From Candidatus Collierbacteria bacterium (GTDB lineage Bacteria > Patescibacteriota > Microgenomatia > UBA1400 > MFAQ01), in the NCBI GenBank assembly GCA_003531665.1, contig DQFC01000002.1:1-16509 (forward strand): a stretch of DNA of 16,509 bases, read 5' to 3'. Positions 6,270 through 14,818 of this stretch are shown here, piece after piece. The notes under the pieces are model-generated. The model was not told the origin of the DNA, did not search any database, and was given only the letters and a program-made list of their open reading frames with translations. Within the stretch, counting starts at the first letter, position 1. Every line of letters starts with the position of its first letter. Both the position numbers and the translations under genes were made by a program.

Positions 6270-7943
6270 ATGCTAAATAAATTGGGGATTACGCATAACC
6301 GTCTCAGGGTTATAACCTTATTAATTCCCATTATTTTTCTCATTTTGATACTTAGATTATTTTATTGGATGATCTTACGTGGACCGGAGCTACAAACCAA
6401 GTCGGATCGTCAGCATCAAATGGTAACCGTTCTGAAAGCCAAGAGGGGTGACATTTTGGATTCCGAAGGCGGAGTGTTGGCCGGTACAAAAAATCTATAT
6501 CATCTTTTTGTTTACAAACCTCAGCTGACCGTTTCCAAGAATGATTTGATTGAGCAGCTATTAGGTTTACTTACACCGGATCGTGAGTCGAGTACCGAAG
6601 GAGATCTCCGAAAGTATTTGCAGGATCGCCTCTCTCTAAGTTCAAATTGGATTTCTCTTAAGCACTATCTTAGTCTTGAAGATAAGGAAAAAGTCGAAAA
6701 TCAAAAAATTGCCGGACTTGGATTTGAAGACGAGTACGTTCGCTATTACCCGGAGTCGAGTATGGCGGCTCAAGTATTGGGCTTTGTAGGCCAAGATGCC
6801 GCAGGACAGGAACAGGGGTACTTCGGAATGGAGGGGTACTTCGATCGGATCCTCAAAGGTCGAGAGGGAAAGATTAGGACAGAGAAGGATGGCCAAGGAA
6901 ATCCTATCCTAATTGGGAACTACCAATTTTTGCATGCCGTCGAAGGAAAATCCATCAATACCACGATAAACAAAAAAATTCAGTACATCTCAGAAAATCT
7001 ACTGAAAGAAGGCCTTGATCGTTATGGAGCCATCGCGGGAGAAGTCATTGTAATGGAGGTGAAAACCGGCAAGATAAGAGCCATGGCCGCCTACCCAAAC
7101 TACGACCCGGGAAAATTTTCCGAGTTCGACAATAGTACCTACAAGAGTCCCATGGCGGCAGATCTTTTTGAACCGGGATCTATATTCAAGCCCTTAGTAA
7201 TGGCGGCAGCCTTAAATGAAAAGTTGGTCACTCCCGAAACCAAATGTGATATTTGTTCCGGACCTATCACTATCGGAAAATATTCCATCAAAACCTGGGA
7301 CGAAAAATATCGTCCATTTTCAACCATGATTGACGTGATTGTCCATTCCGATAATACAGGAATGGTTTTTGTAGCCAGGAAATTGGGACCCGATAAATTT
7401 TCGGAGTATTTAAAAAGATATGGTTTTGGCCAAAAATCCAAAATAGAAATTCAAGAAGAAGTCTCTGGAGCGGTCAGGGAAGGAAAAAATATTGGCGAGA
7501 TCGATCTGGCAACTAACTCATTTGGACAGGGAATCGCCGTGACTCCGATACAAATGATCTCAGCTCTAAATACAATCGCAAACGAGGGTAAATATATTAG
7601 TCCGACTTTGATAGAAGGGAGTAGGGGGGTGACGAGGGATGTCTTAAGCTCGGTTGCGGCCTCAGAAATGACCCAGATCATGGTCACTGCTGTCGACTCT
7701 GGCGAAGCCAAGTGGGCCAAGCCGGTGGGACTATCCGTTGCGGGGAAGACGGGGACCGCCCAAATACCCATTGAAGGCCATTACGACCCCAAAAAGACCA
7801 TTGCCAGCTTCATTGGCTTCTTCCCCGCCAAGAATCCTCGATTTACCATGTTAGTTTCACTCAGGGAGCCTCAAACCTCTCAATGGGGATCGGAGACCGC
7901 CGCTCCGCTCTGGTTTAGTATCGCCAAACAACTTTTGCTATAA
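6270..7943 (+). CDS. ftsI: Septal peptidoglycan transpeptidase FtsI (class B PBP)
   Basis: A monofunctional penicillin-binding protein that crosslinks septal peptidoglycan. Seen: one N-terminal membrane anchor (about 14-36), the PBP dimerisation-domain motif RGDILD (59-64), and the three transpeptidase motifs: SIFK with catalytic S304 and K307, SDN at 360-362 and KTG at 493-495. The 557-residue length is normal for FtsI without PASTA repeats, and the protein ends soon after the catalytic domain. A CxxC pair (C326, C329) sits in the outside catalytic domain. The position before mraY and ftsW, and the partner ftsL-like gene upstream, favour the division enzyme over an elongation PBP2. Start ATG at 6270, three bases after the previous stop, with no SD. 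Confidence 0.93.
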   Translation: MLNKLGITHNRLRVITLLIPIIFLILILRLFYWMILRGPELQTKSDRQHQMVTVLKAKRGDILDSEGGVLAGTKNLYHLFVYKPQLTVSKNDLIEQLLGLLTPDRESSTEGDLRKYLQDRLSLSSNWISLKHYLSLEDKEKVENQKIAGLGFEDEYVRYYPESSMAAQVLGFVGQDAAGQEQGYFGMEGYFDRILKGREGKIRTEKDGQGNPILIGNYQFLHAVEGKSINTTINKKIQYISENLLKEGLDRYGAIAGEVIVMEVKTGKIRAMAAYPNYDPGKFSEFDNSTYKSPMAADLFEPGSIFKPLVMAAALNEKLVTPETKCDICSGPITIGKYSIKTWDEKYRPFSTMIDVIVHSDNTGMVFVARKLGPDKFSEYLKRYGFGQKSKIEIQEEVSGAVREGKNIGEIDLATNSFGQGIAVTPIQMISALNTIANEGKYISPTLIEGSRGVTRDVLSSVAASEMTQIMVTAVDSGEAKWAKPVGLSVAGKTGTAQIPIEGHYDPKKTIASFIGFFPAKNPRFTMLVSLREPQTSQWGSETAAPLWFSIAKQLLL

Positions 7944-7970
7944 AGCCACAAAAAGACTAAAATAGATTAA

Positions 7971-8339
7971 ATGTTAAGTCGACTTCGAGCTCACAAAGTA
8001 TCCTTCCGGCACGCCATTGACGGTTTTGTTCACAATATAAAAACTCAGCCGAACTTCAGGTTTCACTTATTGGCAACCATTTGTGTTGTCCTCCTCGGAA
8101 TTTATTTTTCGATCTCAATTTTTGAATGGCTAATCTTGGTTTTTACCATAAACATGGTTCTGATGGCGGAAATGGTTAACACTTCTATAGAATCAATAGT
8201 CGATCTAATCACTCTGGAGAGAAGAGAGGATGCCAGAATTGCCAAAGACGTTTCGGCGGGTATGGTCTTGGTTTCTTCATTCATGGCGGTCATGGTCGGC
8301 ACTCTTGTTTTTCTACCAAAAATTATTAGCATTCTGTAA
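7971..8339 (+). CDS. dgkA: DgkA-family lipid kinase, probably undecaprenol kinase
   Basis: A small membrane kinase of the DgkA family. Seen: a basic N-terminus, three hydrophobic segments (about 32-50, 52-68 and 96-118) and the family active-site signature E67-x2-N70-T71-x2-E74-x3-D78, followed by AKDVSAG at 91-97. At 122 residues it is the expected size. Gram-negative DgkA phosphorylates diacylglycerol, whereas Gram-positive homologues phosphorylate undecaprenol; sequence alone does not separate them here. Its position between ftsI and mraY, two genes that use the undecaprenyl carrier, favours undecaprenol kinase, which would supply MraY with undecaprenyl phosphate. It follows ftsI by 27 bases and precedes mraY by 2 bases. 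Confidence 0.9.
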   Translation: MLSRLRAHKVSFRHAIDGFVHNIKTQPNFRFHLLATICVVLLGIYFSISIFEWLILVFTINMVLMAEMVNTSIESIVDLITLERREDARIAKDVSAGMVLVSSFMAVMVGTLVFLPKIISIL

Positions 8340-8341
8340 TC

Positions 8342-9367
8342 ATGGATATATTATTGGGAGTACTAATTGCCTCATTTATTATTCATGCATTTTTAATCGT
8401 TCCTTTTGTAAACTTCCTTTATCATCTTAAATTTTTTAAAAACCGGACTGCCGTAGCAAAAGAAAAAATTGACGAGGCATCTGTTCACATCCGGTCTAAA
8501 GCCAGAACACCAGAAGGTGGCGGCTTGCTCATTTTGGTGGTTACTAGTTTTATTTTTGCTCTGACCTTACCCGTTATAAAAAGACTTGGTTTTGAAATTA
8601 CTCATGTCTATCCAATAAATGATGAAATTAATATCATCTTTTTCACCTTTATCTCTTTTGGTCTTCTCGGTCTTTACGACGATATCGTCAAATTTTTTGA
8701 GCTCGATCGACAGGAGGGTTACACCGGTTTAAAAACCGGCTACAAATTTTTAATTCAAGGTATTCTAGGGATTATCATCGGTGCCATGATGTTTATCAAT
8801 CTGGGTATCGATATAATCCACATTCCTTTTTTTGGAGTCATTCATTTTGGTTTGTGGTTTATTCCCACCGCCGCATTCCTGATTGTGGCCTTTGCTAACG
8901 CCGTCAATATTACTGATGGCATGGATGGGCTGGCTTCTGGGCTTCTCATGATTAGTTTGTTTGGTTTCCTGATCCTATCTACTTCAATATTAGACACTCC
9001 GCTGTCGATCTTTATTGCTCTATGGCTAGGTGGATTGATCGCCTTCTTGTATTTCAACGTATTTCCGGCCAGACTCTTTTTGGGAGACGTTGGGGCCCTC
9101 GCCTTTGGGGCTACCTTTGCCATGGTCGGACTCCTTACCGGAAAGGTAATTGCTCTGATGATCATAGGTCTACCCTTCCTGGTTGATGGTTTCAGTAGCC
9201 TTACTCAAATCCTTTGGGTCAAAATCTTCCACCGTCGGCTTCTTCCCATTGCCCCCCTTCACTACTTGCTTCTAAAGATTGGTTGGTCTGAACCAAAAAT
9301 AGTTCAAAGGGCTTGGCTGGTAGGTATAATGTTGGTTGTGTTCGGAATTTGGTTATCCATCATTTAA
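8342..9367 (+). CDS. mraY: Phospho-MurNAc-pentapeptide transferase MraY
   Basis: Makes lipid I by moving phospho-MurNAc-pentapeptide from UDP to undecaprenyl phosphate in the membrane. Seen: about ten hydrophobic segments in 341 residues; TPEGGG (56-61) in place of TPTMGG; the catalytic LYDD (D113, D114) with K117; NAVNITDGMDGLASG (186-200) with N189 and D192; FPARLFLGDVGALAFG (241-256) with D249; and a late PLHYLL (305-310). The last motif is normally PxHHH; only the first histidine is kept (H307), then GWSEPKIVQR as in MraY. The wider GT4 family includes WecA, but the NAVNxTDGxDGL block and the dcw position point to MraY. Start ATG 8342, 2 bases after dgkA, no SD. Confidence 0.93.
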   Translation: MDILLGVLIASFIIHAFLIVPFVNFLYHLKFFKNRTAVAKEKIDEASVHIRSKARTPEGGGLLILVVTSFIFALTLPVIKRLGFEITHVYPINDEINIIFFTFISFGLLGLYDDIVKFFELDRQEGYTGLKTGYKFLIQGILGIIIGAMMFINLGIDIIHIPFFGVIHFGLWFIPTAAFLIVAFANAVNITDGMDGLASGLLMISLFGFLILSTSILDTPLSIFIALWLGGLIAFLYFNVFPARLFLGDVGALAFGATFAMVGLLTGKVIALMIIGLPFLVDGFSSLTQILWVKIFHRRLLPIAPLHYLLLKIGWSEPKIVQRAWLVGIMLVVFGIWLSII

Positions 9368-9370
9368 CCA

Positions 9371-10447
9371 ATGAGACAAAGGGATTCAAAAAGCCGACTG
9401 CCTACGGCAATCCTGTTTTCCGGAATAATGCTCGCCTGTTTTGGACTAATAGCGATTTATGACGCTTCGGTAATCGACGCTTATCGTACCTTCGGAGATA
9501 AATTTCACTATGTCAAACAGCAAGCCCTCTGGCTTTGTGTCGGAGTGGTAGTCGCCTTGGTCACGGCCAATATCCCGATTTTATGGATAAAGAAAAACGC
9601 CTATTTGCTTTACGGCGTGACTCTGTTTTTGATGCTAGTTGTAATAATCCCGGGAATCGGCTCTAAGTTTCTCGGCGCCAGAAGGTGGCTGGCCATTGGG
9701 CCGATAATTTTGCAACCATCTGAGCTATTGAAAATTACCTTCGCCATCTATCTTGCCCATTGGTTGGAAACGGAAAGAAAAATTAAACAGTTTCTCCTGC
9801 TTATCGGGATAAACGCTTTCTTGATTATGCTTCAACCAGATCTTGGCACCGCCATTATTTTGATAGGCGTATCATTTTTAATTTATTACCTTTCCGGTGC
9901 CAAACCAAGGGAGATTTTTTCTTTTAGTCTCATTCTTCTCATAGCTATTTCAGCTTTGATTTTGGTCTCTCCCTATCGGTTTAATCGTGTCAAGACCTTT
10001 ATGGATCCTACACTCGATCCTCTAGGCTCATCCTATCACATCAATCAAGTTCTTTATGGGCTTGGTTCGGGAGGTATGAGTGGAGTCGGTCTCGGTCGTT
10101 CACGACAGAAATACGATTATCTTCCGGAAGCCACCACAGATTCGATTTTTGTAATCATTGCCGAGGAATTTGGTTTTATTGGCAGTACCGCACTAATAAT
10201 CATTCTGGTAGGGATAATGACGGCCTCATTTAAGATTTCCCTAAATGTGGTCGATAAATTTGATAAACTACTATCCAGTGGTATCACCCTCTTATTCTTA
10301 TTACAAATTTTTGTTAATCTAAGCTCTATGGTGGCCCTCATTCCTCTAACTGGGGTACCTCTCCCATTTATTTCTTACGGTGGGTCCTCGCTAGTCACCA
10401 ATTTTATTGCCCTCGGATTGTTAATTAACATATCTAAAAGAGCGTGA
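9371..10447 (+). CDS. ftsW: Septal peptidoglycan glycosyltransferase FtsW (SEDS family)
   Basis: The SEDS-family polymerase that joins lipid II into septal glycan strands together with FtsI. Seen: about ten membrane segments; GARRWLAIGPIILQPSEL (102-119), QPDLGTA (155-161), a SYHINQVLYGLGSGG stretch (221-235), LGRSRQKYDYLPEATTDSIF (241-260) containing E253 and the catalytic-type D257, and PLTGVPLPFISYGGSS near the end. The 358-residue length is normal. RodA is the close alternative; the dcw position between mraY and murG favours FtsW. It begins 3 bases after mraY and its TGA overlaps the GTG of murG (GTGA). Confidence 0.93.
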   Translation: MRQRDSKSRLPTAILFSGIMLACFGLIAIYDASVIDAYRTFGDKFHYVKQQALWLCVGVVVALVTANIPILWIKKNAYLLYGVTLFLMLVVIIPGIGSKFLGARRWLAIGPIILQPSELLKITFAIYLAHWLETERKIKQFLLLIGINAFLIMLQPDLGTAIILIGVSFLIYYLSGAKPREIFSFSLILLIAISALILVSPYRFNRVKTFMDPTLDPLGSSYHINQVLYGLGSGGMSGVGLGRSRQKYDYLPEATTDSIFVIIAEEFGFIGSTALIIILVGIMTASFKISLNVVDKFDKLLSSGITLLFLLQIFVNLSSMVALIPLTGVPLPFISYGGSSLVTNFIALGLLINISKRA

Positions 10448-11514
10448 AACCGTTAATTGCCTTTACCGGAGGTCATCACAATAGTGCTCTAGAAGTGGCC
10501 AAAATTCTTCGTAAAGAAGGGTACCAAATCATCTGGATAGGTCACAAATTTACGGCTCGTGGTGAGAAAAGCTTGTCGGCCGAGTATCAGGAGGTTACCC
10601 GAGCGGAAATCAAGTTCCTGGAGCTAAAGACTGGCAAGTTTTTTAGGAAAATCGATATTCGGGAATGGCTTAAGATTGTGTTCGGGTTTTTTCAGTCCTT
10701 TTTATACCTTCTCAAATACAGGCCGGCCTTAATATTTTCTTCGGGAGGATATCTTTCCGTTCCGGTGGTTATCGTTGGCTGGGTTCTCCGGATTCCGGCG
10801 ATCACCCATGAGCAGACAGTTATCTCCGGCTGGGCAAACAAAGCCATCTCACCCTTTGTGAAAAAGATTTTATTAACTCACCCCTCCTCTCTTAAAAACT
10901 TTCCTAAAGATAAATCTGAAGTTGTTGGTTTACCCATACGCAAGGAACTATTAAATGCCAAAAACACCAAGAAATTCAATCCAAGACTTATTTATATTAC
11001 CTGTGGCAAGCAGGGGTCACATTTGATTAACCAAGCCGTTTTTCCCATAATTCCCAGACTGGTAGAGAAATATACGGTCGTTCATCAAACCGGCTCTAGT
11101 ACTTTAACAAAAGATCTCGACCGTGCCAGAAGGATCAAAGAGAAACTTGGTGAAAAAAAGGATCGTTACATTTTTTCCCCCTACTTCTTTGGAGACGACG
11201 CGGCAACTTATATGCGATCGGCCTCAATTATTGTCAGTAGATCCGGAGCACACATAGTCTATGAATTGATGACTCTTGGCAAGAAAGCCATACTGATTCC
11301 GATATCATGGGTTTCTCACAACGAACAGTTTTTGAATGCAAAATTAGCCAAAAAAGAGATAGGGAGTTTTATCCTTGCAGAGAAAGATCTCACGCCGGAA
11401 AGTCTTTATCAGGCTATTATGGACTTAGTTAAGGCACCTGCCGTGAAACCTTCTATTAACCTGGTCTCCAATGCTACCGACAAGATCATCCAAATCATTC
11501 GCCAATCAATTTAG
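10444..11514 (+). CDS. murG: MurG, lipid II-forming GlcNAc transferase (divergent)
   Basis: Adds GlcNAc from UDP-GlcNAc to lipid I on the inner membrane face, giving lipid II. It is a GT-B enzyme. Seen: an N-terminal loop FTGGHHNSA (7-15) in place of the usual GGTGGHIxPA; SSGGYLS (99-105); HEQTVISGWANK from H122; a second-domain loop ITCGKQGS (185-192) in place of xGGSQGA; SRSGAHIVYE (265-274) with the UDP-sugar site glutamate E274; and HNEQFLNA from H292. The 356-residue length is normal. It is clearly MurG-like, but both glycine-rich loops are altered. Start GTG at 10444 overlaps the ftsW stop by four bases; the 3' end overlaps the ftsQ-like gene by 44 bases, suggesting translational coupling. 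Confidence 0.9.
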   Translation: MKPLIAFTGGHHNSALEVAKILRKEGYQIIWIGHKFTARGEKSLSAEYQEVTRAEIKFLELKTGKFFRKIDIREWLKIVFGFFQSFLYLLKYRPALIFSSGGYLSVPVVIVGWVLRIPAITHEQTVISGWANKAISPFVKKILLTHPSSLKNFPKDKSEVVGLPIRKELLNAKNTKKFNPRLIYITCGKQGSHLINQAVFPIIPRLVEKYTVVHQTGSSTLTKDLDRARRIKEKLGEKKDRYIFSPYFFGDDAATYMRSASIIVSRSGAHIVYELMTLGKKAILIPISWVSHNEQFLNAKLAKKEIGSFILAEKDLTPESLYQAIMDLVKAPAVKPSINLVSNATDKIIQIIRQSI

Positions 11515-12286
11515 GCGTCTTGGAAGGCGTTTTAATCTCGCTTTCGGTAAGCTAATCCCTATTTTTATATTTTTATTGCTTCTGTTTCTATTCAATAAAC
11601 TTTTTAAAATAAATTCGGTGGACTGTTCTCTGGACGGTGAAAAGTGCTCTCCGGAAATTATTCAAAAATTCGATAAATATCTGGGGTCGAACGTTCTTAT
11701 ATTAAATCAAAAACAAATCTTCGAATCTGTCAACACATTTTATTCCACCGAAAAGGTGATTATCGGTTTCAAAATGTTTAACACTCTAAAGGTAACCTTG
11801 AGGAGTAGTTCATCACCGATATCGGTTATGGTTTCTCTCGTCAAAGAGTTACCCACAATCTCAATGGACACCGATCTCGGTTCCTCTATTTCGGCTGATT
11901 GGCCTCGACCATCTCTTGAAATAGAAACTTTTGGAAAAACGGCCAGCTTCAGCGGTTTTGGACTGTGGGAGAACGGTATGATGACTCCTATGGCTACCGA
12001 AGGGTCTCAAATAAAATATATTTTTTCCGAAAAACCGGATATCGAAACAATAAAGTCGCTCTATCGGCTCGTGAAGTTGGTGAACAAATATCTAAATCTT
12101 CAGTCCATTTTGATTGTGGGTCAAAGAGTTTTCTTGAGACAGTCGGATCGACCTGATATCATTGTAAGTGTACCTTTCGAAGAGGGTCAGGTAATTGAGG
12201 CTATTAAGTCTATCTCTTTTCTTGTGACCCTAAAGAAAGATACAAAAGTGATTGATTTACGATTTAAAAACCCTATCATAAGATAA
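11471..12286 (+). CDS. ftsQ: FtsQ/DivIB-like division protein
   Basis: A bitopic membrane protein of the divisome core. Seen: an Arg/Lys-rich cytoplasmic tail (1-27), one membrane segment (about 28-42), then a POTRA-like region (about 46-112) with the usual order: a short strand after the membrane, a GSNVLILN motif near 72-79 and a FNTLKVTL strand (103-110). The end, IDLRFKNP, matches the family's closing strand. Two cysteines, C52 and C59, sit in the first POTRA turn outside the membrane. Overall similarity is low, so the call rests on topology, the POTRA pattern and its place between murG and ftsA. The ATG at 11471 lies inside murG and gives a sensible basic tail; later starts cannot be excluded. 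Confidence 0.83.
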   Translation: MLPTRSSKSFANQFRRLGRRFNLAFGKLIPIFIFLLLLFLFNKLFKINSVDCSLDGEKCSPEIIQKFDKYLGSNVLILNQKQIFESVNTFYSTEKVIIGFKMFNTLKVTLRSSSSPISVMVSLVKELPTISMDTDLGSSISADWPRPSLEIETFGKTASFSGFGLWENGMMTPMATEGSQIKYIFSEKPDIETIKSLYRLVKLVNKYLNLQSILIVGQRVFLRQSDRPDIIVSVPFEEGQVIEAIKSISFLVTLKKDTKVIDLRFKNPIIR

Positions 12287-12287
12287 T

Positions 12288-13562
12288 ATGGCAAAAACTC
12301 AGGGTCTGAATGCAATCGATATAGGGTCGAGCAAAATAACTTGTTTGATCTCTATGCCGACGCAGGATAGTTCTAAAATTAATGTTGTTGGTGTCGCTAC
12401 GGTTCCCAGCAAAGGTGTCCGAAAGGGGCAGATAGTAAATATCGAAGAATGTGTTAGTGCTATCACCGACTGTGTGGAATCCGCCGAAAGAATGGCTGGC
12501 GTCGGCGTTGATTCGGCCTATATTTCAATTTCCGGTGAACAGATTGCCTCACAAAACTCTCACGGTTTGGTTGCCATCAGAGAAGCAGAAGAGGAAATCT
12601 CCCCCGATGACGTCTTTAGAGTTATCGAAGCCGCCCGAGCCGTCTCCCTACCCACCTCTCGAGAGATAATTCACGTACTACCGATTGAGTTTATTGTTGA
12701 CAGTCAGAGAGGAATCAAAGATCCTACAGGTATGTCTGGGGTTCGCCTTGAGACCGAAGCTCATCTGATCACCGGTCTTTCTCCAGCCATAAAAAACGTT
12801 ACTCGCTGTGTCAACGAACTCGGAGCAGACGTTTCCGGCTTGGTCTTTAGCGGGCTGGCTTCGGCAGAGGCTGTTTTGTCGGAAACGGACAAAGAGCTTG
12901 GAGTAATTCTTGTCGATATTGGCGGTGGAACTACCAGTATCTGTATCTTTCTGGAAGGATCTTGTGTTTACTCAGCCGTTCTTCCTATCGGCGCCAAAAA
13001 GATAACCGATGATATTGCCATTGGCCTGCAGATAAGTGTGGATGGTGCCGAAAAAATAAAACATTTTGTCAGTCGGCAAAAACATGAACGAGGTGAGGAG
13101 GAACAAAAAATCGTCGACGAAATTGACCTGCTGAAGCTTGGTATCTCTGAAGACGTCAAAAAAGTTTCTCGGAAAACTATCTCTGAAGGAATCATTCGTC
13201 CTCGTCTAAATGAAATTTTCTCTATGGTGAGTAATATCATAAAACAGTCCGGCTACGAAGGTCAGACACCTGCCGGAGTGGTTCTTACGGGTGGTGGTTC
13301 TTTGACGGTGAATTGTACCGAAAGCTGTCGAAGGGTAATGCAGTTGCCGGCCAAAATTGGTACGCCGGAAGGTTTGTCGGGGATGATAGAAGAAATTTCC
13401 ACACCGATCTCTGCCGTTGTAGTTGGATTGGTTCTCTATGGATACAAAAGAAAAAATGAGGCCACTTCCGGAGGAGTAAAACTATCTGGTATGATAAAGG
13501 CAATTCCTGGCAAACAAGTTGTTGGGAGGGTTGTAGAATTTATAAAATCTTTCTTACCATAA
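12288..13562 (+). CDS. ftsA: Cell division protein FtsA
   Basis: The actin-like protein that anchors FtsZ filaments to the membrane and signals to FtsQ, FtsL and FtsW. Seen: the phosphate-1 loop AIDIGSSKI (9-17), the 1C/SHS2 domain in roughly 80-165 (for example [10 protein letters not shown]), the phosphate-2 loop VDIGGGTTS (209-217), a later TGGGS adenosine-type loop, and a C-terminal amphipathic helix (about 413-424, hydrophobic residues with Arg/Lys spacing) that would insert in the membrane. At 424 residues it is of normal length and all key loops are intact. It starts one base after the ftsQ-like stop with no SD and ends one base before the ftsZ GTG. Confidence 0.95.
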   Translation: MAKTQGLNAIDIGSSKITCLISMPTQDSSKINVVGVATVPSKGVRKGQIVNIEECVSAITDCVESAERMAGVGVDSAYISISGEQIASQNSHGLVAIREAEEEISPDDVFRVIEAARAVSLPTSREIIHVLPIEFIVDSQRGIKDPTGMSGVRLETEAHLITGLSPAIKNVTRCVNELGADVSGLVFSGLASAEAVLSETDKELGVILVDIGGGTTSICIFLEGSCVYSAVLPIGAKKITDDIAIGLQISVDGAEKIKHFVSRQKHERGEEEQKIVDEIDLLKLGISEDVKKVSRKTISEGIIRPRLNEIFSMVSNIIKQSGYEGQTPAGVVLTGGGSLTVNCTESCRRVMQLPAKIGTPEGLSGMIEEISTPISAVVVGLVLYGYKRKNEATSGGVKLSGMIKAIPGKQVVGRVVEFIKSFLP

Positions 13563-13563
13563 A

Positions 13564-14724
13564 GTGGGTCTAGTAAAACCGGATACAAATACATTCGCCA
13601 AGATTAAAGTTCTTGGAGTCGGAGGAGGTGGTAACAACGCCATCAATTCCATGATTTCCTCGGGGAAAATAAAAGGAGTAGAGTTTATTGCTGTAAACAC
13701 CGATATGCAGGCATTACTAGCTAGCAATGCCGATATCAAACTTCAAATTGGGGAGAAAAGCACCAAGGGGTTGGGCTCGGGGTCAAATCCGGAAGTGGGA
13801 CAAATAGCCGCGGAGGAGTCCAGAGAAAAGATAAAAGAAGTTTTGTCCGGAGCCGACATGATTTTTATCACTGCCGGAGAAGGCGGTGGTACCGGCACCG
13901 GAGCTGCTCCCGTAATTGCCGAAATCGCCAAAAAAGATGTTGGGGCTCTCACTGTCGCGGTTGTTACCAAGCCCTTCCTTTTTGAAGGCGCCCGCCGTCG
14001 TGTTCAAGCCGAAGAAGGCATCGAAAAACTAAAAGAAAACGTAGATACTTTAATTATTATTCCAAATCAAAGATTGATGGACGTGGTCAAGAAAGACCAA
14101 ACCCTTCTTGATGCCTTCAAGACAGCTGACTCTGTTCTTGGGCAAGGTGTTCAAAGCATCTCAGATCTAATTACCATTCCGGGTTTGGTCAATGTAGATT
14201 TTGCTGATGTCAAATCCGTCATGACCAATGCCGGCTCTGCCCTCATGGGTGTAGGTCGCGCCTCGGGAGAAAAGAGGGCTATCATTGCTGCCAACGCGGC
14301 CATAAGCTCACCTCTTTTGGAAATTAGTATCGATGGTGCCAAGGGAATTCTTTTTAATATTGCCGGAGGCGAGAGGCTTACCCTCTCAGAGATCAACGAA
14401 GCTTCTTCCATCATTACTCAGTCTGCCGATCCCGATGCCAACATCATTTTTGGCACTACTATTCGTGAGGATCTGGGGGAAGACATTCAGATCTCGGTGA
14501 TTGCCGCCGGCTTTGATAGTATTCGTCACTTTAACCCCGTTTCTGGTCCGAGTAATTTTTTCAAGCCGACCCCGGCAGAGCCCAAGCCGATTGTGCCCGA
14601 AACGGTGCCCGAACGGACAGATCCTCCAAAAAGTTCACCTGCTGGCAAATACAAGCTTCAGCACGATGAAGTCAGCATCGAAGACGATCTAGACATCCCC
14701 ACCTTTCTTCGAAATAAATATTGA
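13564..14724 (+). CDS. ftsZ: Cell division protein FtsZ
   Basis: The tubulin-like GTPase that builds the division ring. Seen: an N-terminal [13 protein letters not shown] (18-30), the GTP-binding signature [10 protein letters not shown] (107-116), TKPFLFEG at about 135-142, the T7 catalytic loop NVDFAD (N210, D212, D215), a short Pro-rich linker (about 330-370), and the C-terminal peptide [13 protein letters not shown], the FtsA-binding tail. At 386 residues it is complete. The start is GTG at 13564; no ATG nearby would keep the N-terminus. It is the last gene of the cluster. The TGA stop is a plain stop, which supports the standard bacterial code. No clear terminator hairpin was found in the 94 bases that follow. 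Confidence 0.97.
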   Translation: MGLVKPDTNTFAKIKVLGVGGGGNNAINSMISSGKIKGVEFIAVNTDMQALLASNADIKLQIGEKSTKGLGSGSNPEVGQIAAEESREKIKEVLSGADMIFITAGEGGGTGTGAAPVIAEIAKKDVGALTVAVVTKPFLFEGARRRVQAEEGIEKLKENVDTLIIIPNQRLMDVVKKDQTLLDAFKTADSVLGQGVQSISDLITIPGLVNVDFADVKSVMTNAGSALMGVGRASGEKRAIIAANAAISSPLLEISIDGAKGILFNIAGGERLTLSEINEASSIITQSADPDANIIFGTTIREDLGEDIQISVIAAGFDSIRHFNPVSGPSNFFKPTPAEPKPIVPETVPERTDPPKSSPAGKYKLQHDEVSIEDDLDIPTFLRNKY

Positions 14725-14798
14725 GTATTCCCAAAACAGACGACACTAGACTTCAGAGAGGTAGTATTGTCATGTCTGCTGTTAGAACATATCTGAGG

Positions 14799-14804
14799 TA
14801 TAAT
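14799..14804 (+). promoter_or_regulatory. Candidate -10 element before the Clp-type gene
   Basis: A perfect TATAAT 15 bases before the ATG. No good -35 hexamer is visible at 16-18 bases upstream. If used, transcription would begin near 14811 and the leader would be about 8 bases, almost leaderless. Confidence 0.45.
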
Positions 14805-14818
14805 CTTTTACCTAAGGC

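Noticed and set aside
12968..13240. Long antisense open frames opposite ftsA and ftsZ
   Set aside because: They have no recognisable domains or translation signals and are expected shadows of strongly coding sequence.
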